In this document: positions 34,394 to 42,374 of the stretch, piece after piece
Numbering within the stretch: the first letter of the stretch is position 1
Layout: each line of letters begins with the position of its first letter
Source of the DNA: JAFAMS01 sp963715815
GTDB taxonomy: Bacteria > Vulcanimicrobiota > Vulcanimicrobiia > Vulcanimicrobiales > Vulcanimicrobiaceae
Direction of reading: 5' to 3'
Length of the DNA: 64,000 nt
NCBI GenBank assembly: GCA_963715815.1
Contig: OY970278.1
Location: forward strand, 744,001 to 808,000
Made by a program: the position numbers and the translations under genes
The notes under the pieces: model-generated
The model's database searches: none
What the model saw: the letters and a program-made list of their open reading frames with translations, nothing else
Told to the model about the DNA's origin: nothing

Positions 34394-35302
34394 ATGACCG
34401 TAAAGTCGCAATTTCCAGACGAGCAGCTCGACGGCGAGTTTGTCCGCCAAGACGATGCATTTCGCGGAAAAGCCCTGCCCGAGGCCGGACGCTATCATCT
34501 CTATGTCTCGCTTGCGTGTCCGTGGGCGCATCGCACCATCATCATGCGCAAGCTCAAAGGGCTCGAAGATGCGATCGGCATGACGATCGTCGATCCCGTC
34601 CGCGATGAGCGAGGTTGGCGCTTTACGTTCGAGCCGGATCCGATCAATGGTTTCGCATTTCTTAGCGAGGCATATTTCAAGTCTGATCCCGGTTATCGTG
34701 GCCGCGTCACGGTACCGGTTCTTTGGGACAAGCAGACCGGGACGATCGCGAACAATTCCGACGACGACATCTTGCGTATGTTCGAAACCGAATTCGATGC
34801 GCTCGCGAAGCACAATGACGTCGATTATTATCCCGCGCGATATCGTGCCGAGATCGATGCCCTCAACGCCGAGATCTACGAGAACGTCAACAACGGCGTC
34901 TATCGCGCCGGCTTTGCGACGGAACAGAGCGCGTACGAGCGTGCAGCGCGCGAAGTCTTTGCCGCGCTCGACGGTTTAGACGCGCGTCTAGCTTCGCGCC
35001 GTTATCTCTTCGGCTCGGCTCCGGTCGAAACAGATTGGCGCCTGTTCGTCACGCTGGTGCGCTTCGATGCCGTCTATTACGGGCATTTCAAGTGCAATAT
35101 CCGTCGAATCGTCGACTACGCAAATCTGTGGCCGTACCTTCGTGATCTATATCAATTTCGCAGCGTTGGGACAACGGTCAATTTGAATCAAATTAAAACG
35201 CACTATTACTTCACGCACGACGACATCAATCCGACCCGGATAATTCCAATCGGACCACTCCTGGATTTCAACGCACCGCACGGTCGCGAGCGGCTCGGCT
35301 AA
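34394..35302 (+). CDS. glutathionyl-hydroquinone reductase / Xi-class GST
   Basis: 302 residues. The catalytic cysteine is in VSLACPWAHRTIIMRKLKG, and DYYPARYRAEIDALNAEIYE and HFKCNIRRIVDYANLWPYLR are blocks of the YqjG/Ecm4 family. These enzymes reduce glutathionyl-hydroquinones with glutathione. It is a free-standing gene; whether this organism makes glutathione cannot be told here. Confidence 0.88.
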   Translation: MTVKSQFPDEQLDGEFVRQDDAFRGKALPEAGRYHLYVSLACPWAHRTIIMRKLKGLEDAIGMTIVDPVRDERGWRFTFEPDPINGFAFLSEAYFKSDPGYRGRVTVPVLWDKQTGTIANNSDDDILRMFETEFDALAKHNDVDYYPARYRAEIDALNAEIYENVNNGVYRAGFATEQSAYERAAREVFAALDGLDARLASRRYLFGSAPVETDWRLFVTLVRFDAVYYGHFKCNIRRIVDYANLWPYLRDLYQFRSVGTTVNLNQIKTHYYFTHDDINPTRIIPIGPLLDFNAPHGRERLG

Positions 35303-35363
35303 GCGAGCGGCGCGCTGCGTCGCACGCAACCCCTAACCGCCGTACGGGTACGTACTGAGTGTT

Positions 35364-36014
35364 ATGTTCCGAGTTTTAAGTGCATCTCTCGCGTTCGGGC
35401 TCTTGATCCTCCAAACCGGCACAGCCCAAAGCGCCGCTATGCAAAATGCGCAGAGCGTCATGACCAACGTTGCCAAAAGCACGCACGCACCGCGCTCGTT
35501 TGAGGCTGCAACGCAGCTCCAGCTCAAGCAGCGCAGTTTTCCATTCACGAGAGTGGCGCTGAGCGGGACCTCGTACTTTCAAGCCCCGAACCGGCTCGCG
35601 GTGCGTTTCACGAAAGTGCCGGGCTACATGCGCGGGCTTCCGAAGGCGTACGCAACGTTATTGAATGTCGGAGCGTGGCCACAAGAATACAACGCGGCCA
35701 TGGTGTCACCGCAAAGCGTGAACGGACACATGGATCTTGCTCTCGCGCTAACGCCGAAGTCAACGCAATCGACCGATCGCGGTGTCGCGCTCGTCAATCC
35801 CACGAATTGGACGGTCGAGCAAGTCAATTGGAATCTCTCCGGGGGCGTCACGCTGGCGATGACGGAAGCCTACATCAACGTCGGCTCGTATCGCGTGCCC
35901 GCGAGCCAATCGCTCTCAGTCCATACGCCGTACGCAACGGCTGACGGCAACGCGACGCTGCAGAACTATGCGCTGAACGTGCCGATCGACGGCGGAATTT
36001 TCTCGCAAGAGTAA
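35364..36014 (+). CDS. exported protein of unknown function
   Basis: 216 residues. A signal peptide (MFRVLSASLAFGLLILQTGT) is cut near AQS. The mature part begins VMTNVAKSTHAPRSFEAATQ and contains many short beta strands (LSGTSYFQAPNRLAVRFTKV), a pattern that recalls the LolA/LppX-like periplasmic fold, though I cannot confirm it. No neighbour suggests a role. Confidence 0.6.
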   Translation: MFRVLSASLAFGLLILQTGTAQSAAMQNAQSVMTNVAKSTHAPRSFEAATQLQLKQRSFPFTRVALSGTSYFQAPNRLAVRFTKVPGYMRGLPKAYATLLNVGAWPQEYNAAMVSPQSVNGHMDLALALTPKSTQSTDRGVALVNPTNWTVEQVNWNLSGGVTLAMTEAYINVGSYRVPASQSLSVHTPYATADGNATLQNYALNVPIDGGIFSQE

Positions 36015-36046
36015 GACTCGACGATGGACGGCGCGAAGGCACTATC

Positions 36047-37204
36047 ATGAACGCCTTCACGCCGTCAAAAGTCGTACAACGTATTGATGCGGGCTCGCAG
36101 CGCCCGCGAACGCGCCCAGGTCCGGGAGTTGTCTCGCTCGCGGTAGGCGAGCCGGATTTCGACACGCCCTCGCAGATCACGGACGCCGCAGTCGCGGCGC
36201 TGCGCGCGGGATACACGCACTACATCGATCCGGCGGGCGATCCCGAGCTTCGTGAAGCGTTGGCGGCGACGGTGTCATCGATCGCCGGCGAGAAATACAA
36301 CGCCGATCAGGTGTTCCTGACGCACGGCGGAACAGCCGCGATTGCATCGGCGATCATGGCGATCGCAAATCCGGGCGACCGCATCGTCATCCCCGATCCG
36401 AATTTCTCGCTCTACGCGGATGCCGCGTACATGGCCGGCGCGATTCCTGTGCCCGTCCCGGTGCTTCGCGACTATCATCTCGATCTTGACCGGCTCGAGA
36501 AGGAGCTGCGCGGCGCTCGGATGCTCGTCATTTGCAGCCCGTGCAATCCAACCGGCGCGGTCTTCACGCCCGAAGAGCTGCAGAGCGTCGCAAAGATGAT
36601 TGAGGGAACGGATACGATCGTCATCAGTGACGAAGCCTATTGTGAGATCGTGTACGACGAGCGTCCGTTCAAGTCCATGACGCAGTTCCCCGCGATTCGC
36701 GGACAAGTGCTGTATTGCCAAACGTTCTCGAAGACGTTTGCGATGACAGGATGGCGCTGCGGATATCTTGCCGGTCCCACCGAGATCATCAAAGCCATTG
36801 GCTTCATCAATCGCACGTTCAACGGCGCGCCAAACGCTGCCGTGTGCCGCGCCGCGCTGAAGGCGACCGAGATCGGCCCAATTCTCGCAAAACCGATGCT
36901 TGCGGAATACATAAAGCGGCGCGATCTAATCGTCGAACACGCGCGAGCAATCCCGGGACTCGAGGTTCGGCCGCCCGAGGGTACGTTCTACCTCTTCACG
37001 CGGTACGAAGCCGACATTCCGGCGAGTGAAATGACGGCCAAGTTGATGGAAGGCGGAATCGCCGTACGTTCGGGGACCGAATTCGGTCCCGCGGGGCAAC
37101 ACCACATCCGCTTTTCGTTTGCGACGAGTCCGGAAAAGATCATCGAAGGTCTGCGCCGCGTAAAAGTCGTTTTCGAACAGCTCGCGCAGACGGCCACAGT
37201 GTAA
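36047..37204 (+). CDS. class I/II aminotransferase (aspartate aminotransferase-like)
   Basis: 385 residues. VSLAVGEPDFDTPSQITDAA, the NPTGAVF loop, and the PLP lysine in FSKTFAMTGWRCGYLAG place it in the fold-type I aminotransferases of the AspC/PatA-like group. RFSFATSPEKIIEGLRRV closes the domain. The stop overlaps the ATG of the selenoprotein gene by one base (TAATG), so both are probably one transcript. Substrate not certain. Confidence 0.87.
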   Translation: MNAFTPSKVVQRIDAGSQRPRTRPGPGVVSLAVGEPDFDTPSQITDAAVAALRAGYTHYIDPAGDPELREALAATVSSIAGEKYNADQVFLTHGGTAAIASAIMAIANPGDRIVIPDPNFSLYADAAYMAGAIPVPVPVLRDYHLDLDRLEKELRGARMLVICSPCNPTGAVFTPEELQSVAKMIEGTDTIVISDEAYCEIVYDERPFKSMTQFPAIRGQVLYCQTFSKTFAMTGWRCGYLAGPTEIIKAIGFINRTFNGAPNAAVCRAALKATEIGPILAKPMLAEYIKRRDLIVEHARAIPGLEVRPPEGTFYLFTRYEADIPASEMTAKLMEGGIAVRSGTEFGPAGQHHIRFSFATSPEKIIEGLRRVKVVFEQLAQTATV

Positions 37205-37956
37205 TGGAGCAGCGCGTCAGGCTCTTCACCCAGCCGGGTTGAAGCAGTTGTCTTCGCGCGAAAGAGTTTCTTTCGTCTCGTAGCGTCACGTTCGAGATCG
37301 CGGACATCGCGAACGATCCGCAAGCCCTTTCTGAACTGCGCGCACTCGGAGCACTGACCGTACCCGTGGTCGCCGTCGCGGAACGCTGGGTGTCAGCCGC
37401 CAGCCTCGATCACGTTGCCGATCTGCTCGGCATCGATCGGAGCGGGCACCGGATGCTCGCGCCGGTCGAGCTTGTCGAAAAGTACGATGCGATCTTTGCG
37501 GCTGTGCAGCGCTACTTGCGTGTCTTTCCACCGGATAAGATCGGCATGACGGTGCCGCGCCGCGAGAAGCGCGACATGCGCGAGCTCGGCTATCACATCT
37601 TCGCAATCGCCGACGATCTGATTAAGGTGCGCGACGGCGATGTCTATCGACAGGGCAACGCACCTACTCCGGATGCGGTCCAAACCTTCGATGAAATCGT
37701 CGCCTACGGCGACGGCGTGCGCAATCGCTTGCGCGATTGGTATGTGGAGCAGCAACCAGAGCTATGGCGCGAGATTCGCACCACGAGCTACGGCGCGTTT
37801 CCGATGCATCTCTACCTCGAACGGGCAACGTGGCACTCGGGTCAACACTCGCGACAAATTGTCGAGATGCTACGGCTGGCCGGTCTTGACGCGCCCAACC
37901 CGTTGCCGCAATCGTTTTTCGCCGGATTACCGCTACCCGCGGGCATTTGGGAGTGA
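37204..37956 (+). CDS. probable selenoprotein: glutaredoxin-like UxxC domain fused to DinB-like domain
   Basis: The frame from the ATG at 37204 runs to 37956 (250 residues) with a single interruption, TGA at 37240. The flanks read RLFTQPG-TGA-SSCLRAKEFL, so the TGA occupies the first cysteine position of a glutaredoxin CxxC (residue 13; Cys16 kept). The redoxin domain continues with the cis-proline block ALTVPVVAVAERWV (to about residue 75). From residue 85 on is a DinB-like four-helix domain (LRVFPPDKIGMTVPRREKRD, ATWHSGQHSRQIVEMLRLAG). A SECIS-like hairpin follows the TGA at 37259. If selenocysteine is not inserted, translation could start only at the GTG at 37366, without the active site. 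A base-calling error TGC to TGA is the main alternative. Confidence 0.75.
37259..37275 (+). promoter_or_regulatory. bacterial SECIS-like hairpin
   Basis: CGAAAGA and TCTTTCG form a perfect 7-bp stem closed by the loop GTT. The loop begins 23 bases after the TGA at 37240. A stem of this size, a G at the start of the loop and this distance fit the published description of bacterial SECIS elements, which recruit SelB. It lies inside the coding region, as it does in known cases. Confidence 0.65.
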
Positions 37957-38196
37957 TTACTTGATGATCGACTGCGACTTGTCCGCGAGCTTTCCGAGCG
38001 CGTTGATCACGACGACCGCCAACACCGTTACGACGAGAGCGTAAAACAACTCAGAGATTACGCCCGCACCTTTTGGCAAGAATTCCTTGAGCAGATCAGC
38101 GATGGCGGTGTTCCATGCGCCCGCAGCCAGAAGACCGAACCCTGCAGTAGCCAGAGCCGTCATCGTTGCGAGATATGTTTGACGAAAATTTTGCAC
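37957..38196 (-). CDS. DUF5654 family membrane protein
   Basis: 79 residues with two membrane helices: TAGFGLLAAGAWNTAIADLL and LFYALVVTVLAVVVINALG. The layout, an amphipathic start then AWNxAI, matches DUF5654. The GTG start at 38196 is supported by CAGGAGG eight bases upstream. Function unknown; convergent with the selenoprotein gene. Confidence 0.75.
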   Translation of the reverse strand: MQNFRQTYLATMTALATAGFGLLAAGAWNTAIADLLKEFLPKGAGVISELFYALVVTVLAVVVINALGKLADKSQSIIK

Positions 38197-38235
38197 CGAA
38201 GAACCTCCTGAAAAAAAGCGGTTCTCCGTGCTCCG

Positions 38236-38520
38236 TTATTCGGTCGGAGGCTCCTCCTGCGTCTTGCCGCGATTGAAGGGAATCACGTTCCCTTTCGAAC
38301 CTTTGCCGGCGTCGCACTCGTCTTCATCGTCGGTGTGCGGGCGGCCGCAATACGCGCACGATTCAATGGCGCGCTGCGTTTTCTGTTCCAGCTCAATGCG
38401 CGCATCGAGGAGGCGGTCGCGATCCGTTCCTTTGGGTTTTTCGCCTACCTTGGCTTCGATCCGCGCGTGCTGTTCCGCAGCAGCGCGCAGGTCATAAATA
38501 GCGGCTACCTTGTCTTCCAT
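38236..38520 (-). CDS. unknown small protein with a C-x2-C zinc-knuckle-like motif
   Basis: 94 residues from the ATG at 38520. The N-terminal half is helical and charged (KVAAIYDLRAAAEQHARIEA), then CAYCGRPHTDDEDECDAG, then a basic/acidic tail. The cysteines and histidine could bind one metal. I do not recognise a family. An upstream ATG at 38556 is possible. Confidence 0.5.
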   Translation of the reverse strand: MEDKVAAIYDLRAAAEQHARIEAKVGEKPKGTDRDRLLDARIELEQKTQRAIESCAYCGRPHTDDEDECDAGKGSKGNVIPFNRGKTQEEPPTE

Positions 38521-38556
38521 GGACGCTCTCTTCCCCACCAAGCGTCCCAGCAACAC

Positions 38557-38940
38557 CTAGGTCCCGGCCTTAATCTCCTCGCGAATATAGGAATCCGTCT
38601 TATCTATCCAGTCCTGGCGGGGCGGTGAGAAGACGTCGATTGCGATGCAGTCTTCGAGCGTCTCCGCCGAGTGCGGCAAGTTGGACGGTATGACGAGCAC
38701 CTCGCCACCGCGCACGATGACTTCATCTTTCACCGCGCCACCGAGCACGAACTTGAGCGCGCCAGAGACAATGTACGACAACTGCTCGTTATGGTGCGAA
38801 TGTTCGGGGACGATCTCGCCCTTGGCCAGATCGAAGCGCGCAATCATCGCGGATTCGCCGTGGATGAACTTGCGGCGGACGCCCTTCTTGAGGGTCTCTT
38901 CCTCGACGTCATCCCACTTATAAACTTTTGCCTTGTCCAT
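38557..38940 (-). CDS. cupin-domain protein
   Basis: 127 residues, a single cupin barrel: IVPEHSHHNEQLSYIVSGAL supplies metal-binding histidines and glutamate, and VLVIPSNLPHSAETLEDCIA is the second motif. Such small cupins act as sugar-binding, isomerase or dioxygenase-like proteins; the substrate is not predictable. The ATG at 38940 is used. The divergent NTF2-like gene begins 59 bases away. Confidence 0.75.
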   Translation of the reverse strand: MDKAKVYKWDDVEEETLKKGVRRKFIHGESAMIARFDLAKGEIVPEHSHHNEQLSYIVSGALKFVLGGAVKDEVIVRGGEVLVIPSNLPHSAETLEDCIAIDVFSPPRQDWIDKTDSYIREEIKAGT

Positions 38941-38999
38941 GGACGACGCTTGAACGGAGCCACCGGAGGCTCCTCGCAAGGCAGGCCGTAATCCCCTGT

Positions 39000-39407
39000 A
39001 TGGATGTTTCTTCAGTTACCGACACGCTCGAGAGTGCAAGCGCGTACGTCAAAGCGGTTGAGACGGCGTTCTGCACCGGCGATGTCGACCAAATGATCAA
39101 GGGTTTCACCGACGACGTGGTCGTGCGTTTTGCGGACCGCCCGGAGATGCACGGAATTGCGGAGGTCGAGGCGTTCTTGCGGCTGCGGATGGCGCGTCAG
39201 AAGAACTATCGTTTAACAAAGCATCTGCGGATGCGAACCAGCGACATGATCGGCAACATGTGGGAAGGCGAGTGGGAAGACGCGCAAACCGGAAAATCGA
39301 TGCGCGGCCGCGGGACCGAGTTCTGGACCATGCGCGGCCGGAAGATCGCCGTTTGGGAAGCGACTTTTAACGTATGGGAAGCCGGTGCAACCCAGTACCT
39401 GTTCTAA
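39000..39407 (+). CDS. NTF2-like/SnoaL-like protein
   Basis: 135 residues from the ATG at 39000: AYVKAVETAFCTGDVDQMIK, FADRPEMHGIAEVEAFL and a C-terminal strand GRKIAVWEATFNVWE. This is the nuclear-transport-factor-2-like fold, used by ketosteroid-isomerase-type enzymes and ligand binders. The longer upstream frame overlaps the cupin gene. It is followed after eight bases by the pirin gene. Confidence 0.72.
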   Translation: MDVSSVTDTLESASAYVKAVETAFCTGDVDQMIKGFTDDVVVRFADRPEMHGIAEVEAFLRLRMARQKNYRLTKHLRMRTSDMIGNMWEGEWEDAQTGKSMRGRGTEFWTMRGRKIAVWEATFNVWEAGATQYLF

Positions 39408-39415
39408 GTAGTGAG

Positions 39416-40270
39416 ATGAGTAATATTCGGATAGTCCCTGCCCAGCAGTTCACCGAGGGTGGTGGGTTTATCGTCCACCGGCCGTTTCCGGTCAACGGCC
39501 TCTCGTACTTCGATCCATTTCTGTTGATCGACGAGATGGGGCCGGTCAACTATCGTCCCGGCGAGGCAATCGGCGCGCCCGACCACCCGCACCGCGGTTT
39601 CGAAACGGTCACGTACATAATTGATGGCGCGATGCAGCATGAAGATTCGCACGGACATCGCGGCGAGATTCGCGGCGGCGACGTGCAATGGATGACGGCC
39701 GGCAAGGGCGTCGTTCATTCCGAGATGCCGGCTCCCGACGTGATGACGAACGGCGGACTGATGCACGGCTTCCAGATTTGGGTGAATCTGCCGCGCGATA
39801 AGAAGATGTCGCAGCCGCGCTATCAGGAGTACTCGAGCGCTAAGCTGCCATCGTACGAGAAAGACGGCCATTGGGTGCGCGTGATTGCCGGTGATGCCGA
39901 GGGGCATCGTTCACCGATTGAGACGACGGTCCCGACGACGTTGTTGCACGTGAAGATCGATGCAGGCCGCGATGCGACGTTCGCGATCGCGCCCGGCTCC
40001 AATGCGATCGTTCACACAATCGCCGGATCAGGCAGCGTCGAAGACAAAGCGCTCAAACAATACGATGTCGCGTTGCTCGAAGACGCGCCGACGGAACTGC
40101 ATTTACACGGCGCAGAGAATGGTATCGAAGCCCTACTGCTCGCGGGCATTCCGCTGCACGAACCGGTTGCGCGGTACGGACCCTTCGTGATGAACACGAA
40201 CGACGAACTGCAGCGCGCCTTCGACGATTTCCGCGCCGGGCATTTTGGAGAGATCGCGCGGGTTAGCTAG
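39416..40270 (+). CDS. pirin-family protein (bicupin)
   Basis: 284 residues. The pirin signature is in PDHPHRGFETVTYIIDGAMQ and VQWMTAGKGVVHSEMP, which supply the Fe-binding His and Glu residues. FQIWVNLPRDKKM is a further block. Some bacterial pirins have quercetinase activity or regulate pyruvate metabolism. The start at 39416 is preferred because the upstream GTG at 39374 overlaps the previous gene. The end overlaps the convergent gene by four bases. Confidence 0.88.
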   Translation: MSNIRIVPAQQFTEGGGFIVHRPFPVNGLSYFDPFLLIDEMGPVNYRPGEAIGAPDHPHRGFETVTYIIDGAMQHEDSHGHRGEIRGGDVQWMTAGKGVVHSEMPAPDVMTNGGLMHGFQIWVNLPRDKKMSQPRYQEYSSAKLPSYEKDGHWVRVIAGDAEGHRSPIETTVPTTLLHVKIDAGRDATFAIAPGSNAIVHTIAGSGSVEDKALKQYDVALLEDAPTELHLHGAENGIEALLLAGIPLHEPVARYGPFVMNTNDELQRAFDDFRAGHFGEIARVS

Positions 40271-40746
40271 GGGTTTGGAAGATCCTTTGCTCCCAAGAGA
40301 TTCCACGACGTCGCAAGCGCGTACGCGAATAGGCCGAAGATAACGCCGAGAAGGCCTTCGAAGCTTCCTCCGAACATGATCGCTCGTGCGACGAGCACAA
40401 ATTCGTAGACGTAGATCACGAGTGAGATCAGCCCGAACGAGCGCAGAACTTGCAGCCACGGATGGTGGCGTGCGGTGCGCAACGCTTCGCGGGCGAGCTG
40501 CCCGATCGAGAGTACCGCGATCAAGAGCATGATCTCGGGCCCCACGTGCGGTATCAGCGCGGCGAGCGACATCAGGAAGATGTTGGCGAGTGCGACGAAC
40601 GCGCGTGTCGCGTCGGCACGCCGCTGGAGATGCGCGTCATGGCCGAAGATGCGCTCCGGCGCGAGCGTAACGGCGACGAACAGCAAGCCGATGAGCGCGG
40701 CTGCCGCACCGACGCTGGCGACAAAAAAGTCGTGAACCTCACTCAT
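40267..40746 (-). CDS. four-helix membrane protein of unknown function
   Basis: 159 residues with about four membrane helices (SVGAAAALIGLLFVAVTLAP, LANIFLMSLAALIP, IMLLIAVLSIGQLA, GLISLVIYVYEFVLVARAIM). Proteins of similar size and layout are widespread and uncharacterised. It is divergent from the NiCoT-SDR gene, 37 bases apart. Confidence 0.65.
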   Translation of the reverse strand: MSEVHDFFVASVGAAAALIGLLFVAVTLAPERIFGHDAHLQRRADATRAFVALANIFLMSLAALIPHVGPEIMLLIAVLSIGQLAREALRTARHHPWLQVLRSFGLISLVIYVYEFVLVARAIMFGGSFEGLLGVIFGLFAYALATSWNLLGAKDLPNP

Positions 40747-40783
40747 AAAGGAATAGGTTTCTCGCTTTCCGCACCACGGCGTC

Positions 40784-42355
40784 GTGGGCTTTTTCGCGGC
40801 ACTTCTGGCGGCTTTGATGCTGGGATTGCGCCACGGCGCTGATCCGGATCATTTGGCCGCCATCGACAACCTGACCCGCAACACGGTACGTACGCATCCG
40901 TCTGCAAGCAGATTCGTCGGTACGCTCTTCGCGAGCGGGCACACAATCATGATCTTGGCAATCGCGCTATTGATCGGAGCGGTCGGTCAACGCGCCATTT
41001 TTGGGCCAGGACTCGAGCGCGCCGGCACGTGGCTTAGCGTCATTATTCTAATGCTGATGGCCGCGCTCAACGTACGACGGCTAATTGCATCAGGGAATGC
41101 GGCTCCCGTCGGAGTGCGCACTCAAATACTCTCGCCGCTGTTCGAGCGGCATGGGATTCTCGCCGCGCTTCCCGTCGGGTTCCTATTTGGACTCGGTTTC
41201 GAAACGTCCAGTCAAATCGGCGCCTACGTCGTCATCGCGTCCGGCGGCATCGCCGCTGCGCTCGCGATCGGAGCGGCGTTCTGCGCGGGCATGATTCTTA
41301 CCGACACCCTCGATAGCGTTCTCGTCTCCAGATTCGTGCGTACAGGACGCGGTCGCATCGCAACCCGCGCCTGGCTCTGGACGGTAACCCTTATCGCGCT
41401 CGGCGTCGCAGTCTATGAAACGCTGCAACTAGCGGGATGGAACGTACCGCTCTCCGAGCTCGCGGTCAGCGGCGTGCTTGTCGCGGTATGCGTCATCGTC
41501 TTCGCGTACGTTGGTCTCCGCGCGCGAGCTACTGCCGGAGACGGCTACGTGATCGACTACAAGCGCCTCTTTGATTTGAGCGGGAAAAACGCTCTCGTGC
41601 TGGGTGCTGCATCCGGAATCGGTAAGGCTTCGGCGGAGGCGATCGCGGCTCTCGGCGCGCGCGTGATCTGTGCCGATATCGATCAAGCCGGCGTCGAGGA
41701 GACTGCGCGCGCAATCGACGGCGAGGCGTTCGTCTGCGACGCTGCCAGCGCGGACGATATCGCGAAACTCGCTGACTTCGCGGCGAAAAAATTTCCGCGG
41801 CTGCATGCCGCTGTGACGACGCCGGGCATCAACGTGCGCCGGCTCGTGAGCGATTACGCCGAAACCGATTTCGATCGCGTGATCGCGACGAATCTCAAAG
41901 GCACGTTCTTGTTCTTGCGCACGTTCAGCCGAATGCTGATCGAAGGGGGCGGCGGGAGTATCGTCGCGTCGTCGTCGATTCGAGCGGTCACGCTGGAGCC
42001 GGGCCTCGCGGTCTACGCCGCGACAAAGGCTGCAATCGTGCAGCTCGTCACGGGCACGGCCTCCGAAGTGGGACGCTACGGCGTGCGAGTAAATGCAATC
42101 GCCCCGAGCGTCGTCGAGACGGCATTGACCGCACCGATCAAAGAGAAGCCCGAGATCTACGAGACGTATTCGAAGCACACGATGCTGGGGCGTTGGGCAA
42201 AGCCCGAGGAGATCGGGAGCGTCGTGGCCTTTCTGGTCTCGGACGCAGCCAGCTACATCACGGGCTCGACGCTTTTCATCGATGGTGGCTGGACGGCAAT
42301 CGACGGTCCGCCGACGGGACTTACACAAACAAGAGCCAACACGTCGCCACGATAA
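40784..42355 (+). CDS. NiCoT-type nickel/cobalt permease fused in frame to SDR oxidoreductase
   Basis: 523 residues. Residues 1-245 are a polytopic NiCoT/NicO-type metal permease with the signature LRHGADPDHLAAIDNLTR (HX4DH). Residues about 262-523 are a short-chain dehydrogenase: NALVLGAASGIGKASAEAIA (cofactor), a serine in SIVASSSIRAV and YAATKAA (catalytic Tyr-x3-Lys), ending ITGSTLFIDGGW. I know of no such natural fusion. At the junction the sequence reads TACGTGATCGAC: a GTG that would start the SDR overlaps a TGA in the +1 frame (GTGA). That is what two overlapping genes look like if one base were lost or gained in the permease, so a sequence error is as likely as a real fusion. Confidence 0.7.
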   Translation: MGFFAALLAALMLGLRHGADPDHLAAIDNLTRNTVRTHPSASRFVGTLFASGHTIMILAIALLIGAVGQRAIFGPGLERAGTWLSVIILMLMAALNVRRLIASGNAAPVGVRTQILSPLFERHGILAALPVGFLFGLGFETSSQIGAYVVIASGGIAAALAIGAAFCAGMILTDTLDSVLVSRFVRTGRGRIATRAWLWTVTLIALGVAVYETLQLAGWNVPLSELAVSGVLVAVCVIVFAYVGLRARATAGDGYVIDYKRLFDLSGKNALVLGAASGIGKASAEAIAALGARVICADIDQAGVEETARAIDGEAFVCDAASADDIAKLADFAAKKFPRLHAAVTTPGINVRRLVSDYAETDFDRVIATNLKGTFLFLRTFSRMLIEGGGGSIVASSSIRAVTLEPGLAVYAATKAAIVQLVTGTASEVGRYGVRVNAIAPSVVETALTAPIKEKPEIYETYSKHTMLGRWAKPEEIGSVVAFLVSDAASYITGSTLFIDGGWTAIDGPPTGLTQTRANTSPR

Positions 42356-42374
42356 ACTTCGCTCGGAGGGGTTA

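Noticed and set aside
37204..37956. Alternative genetic code with TGA as a sense codon
   Set aside because: TGA is the normal stop of many genes here (for example pyrE and hisC), so recoding must be local.
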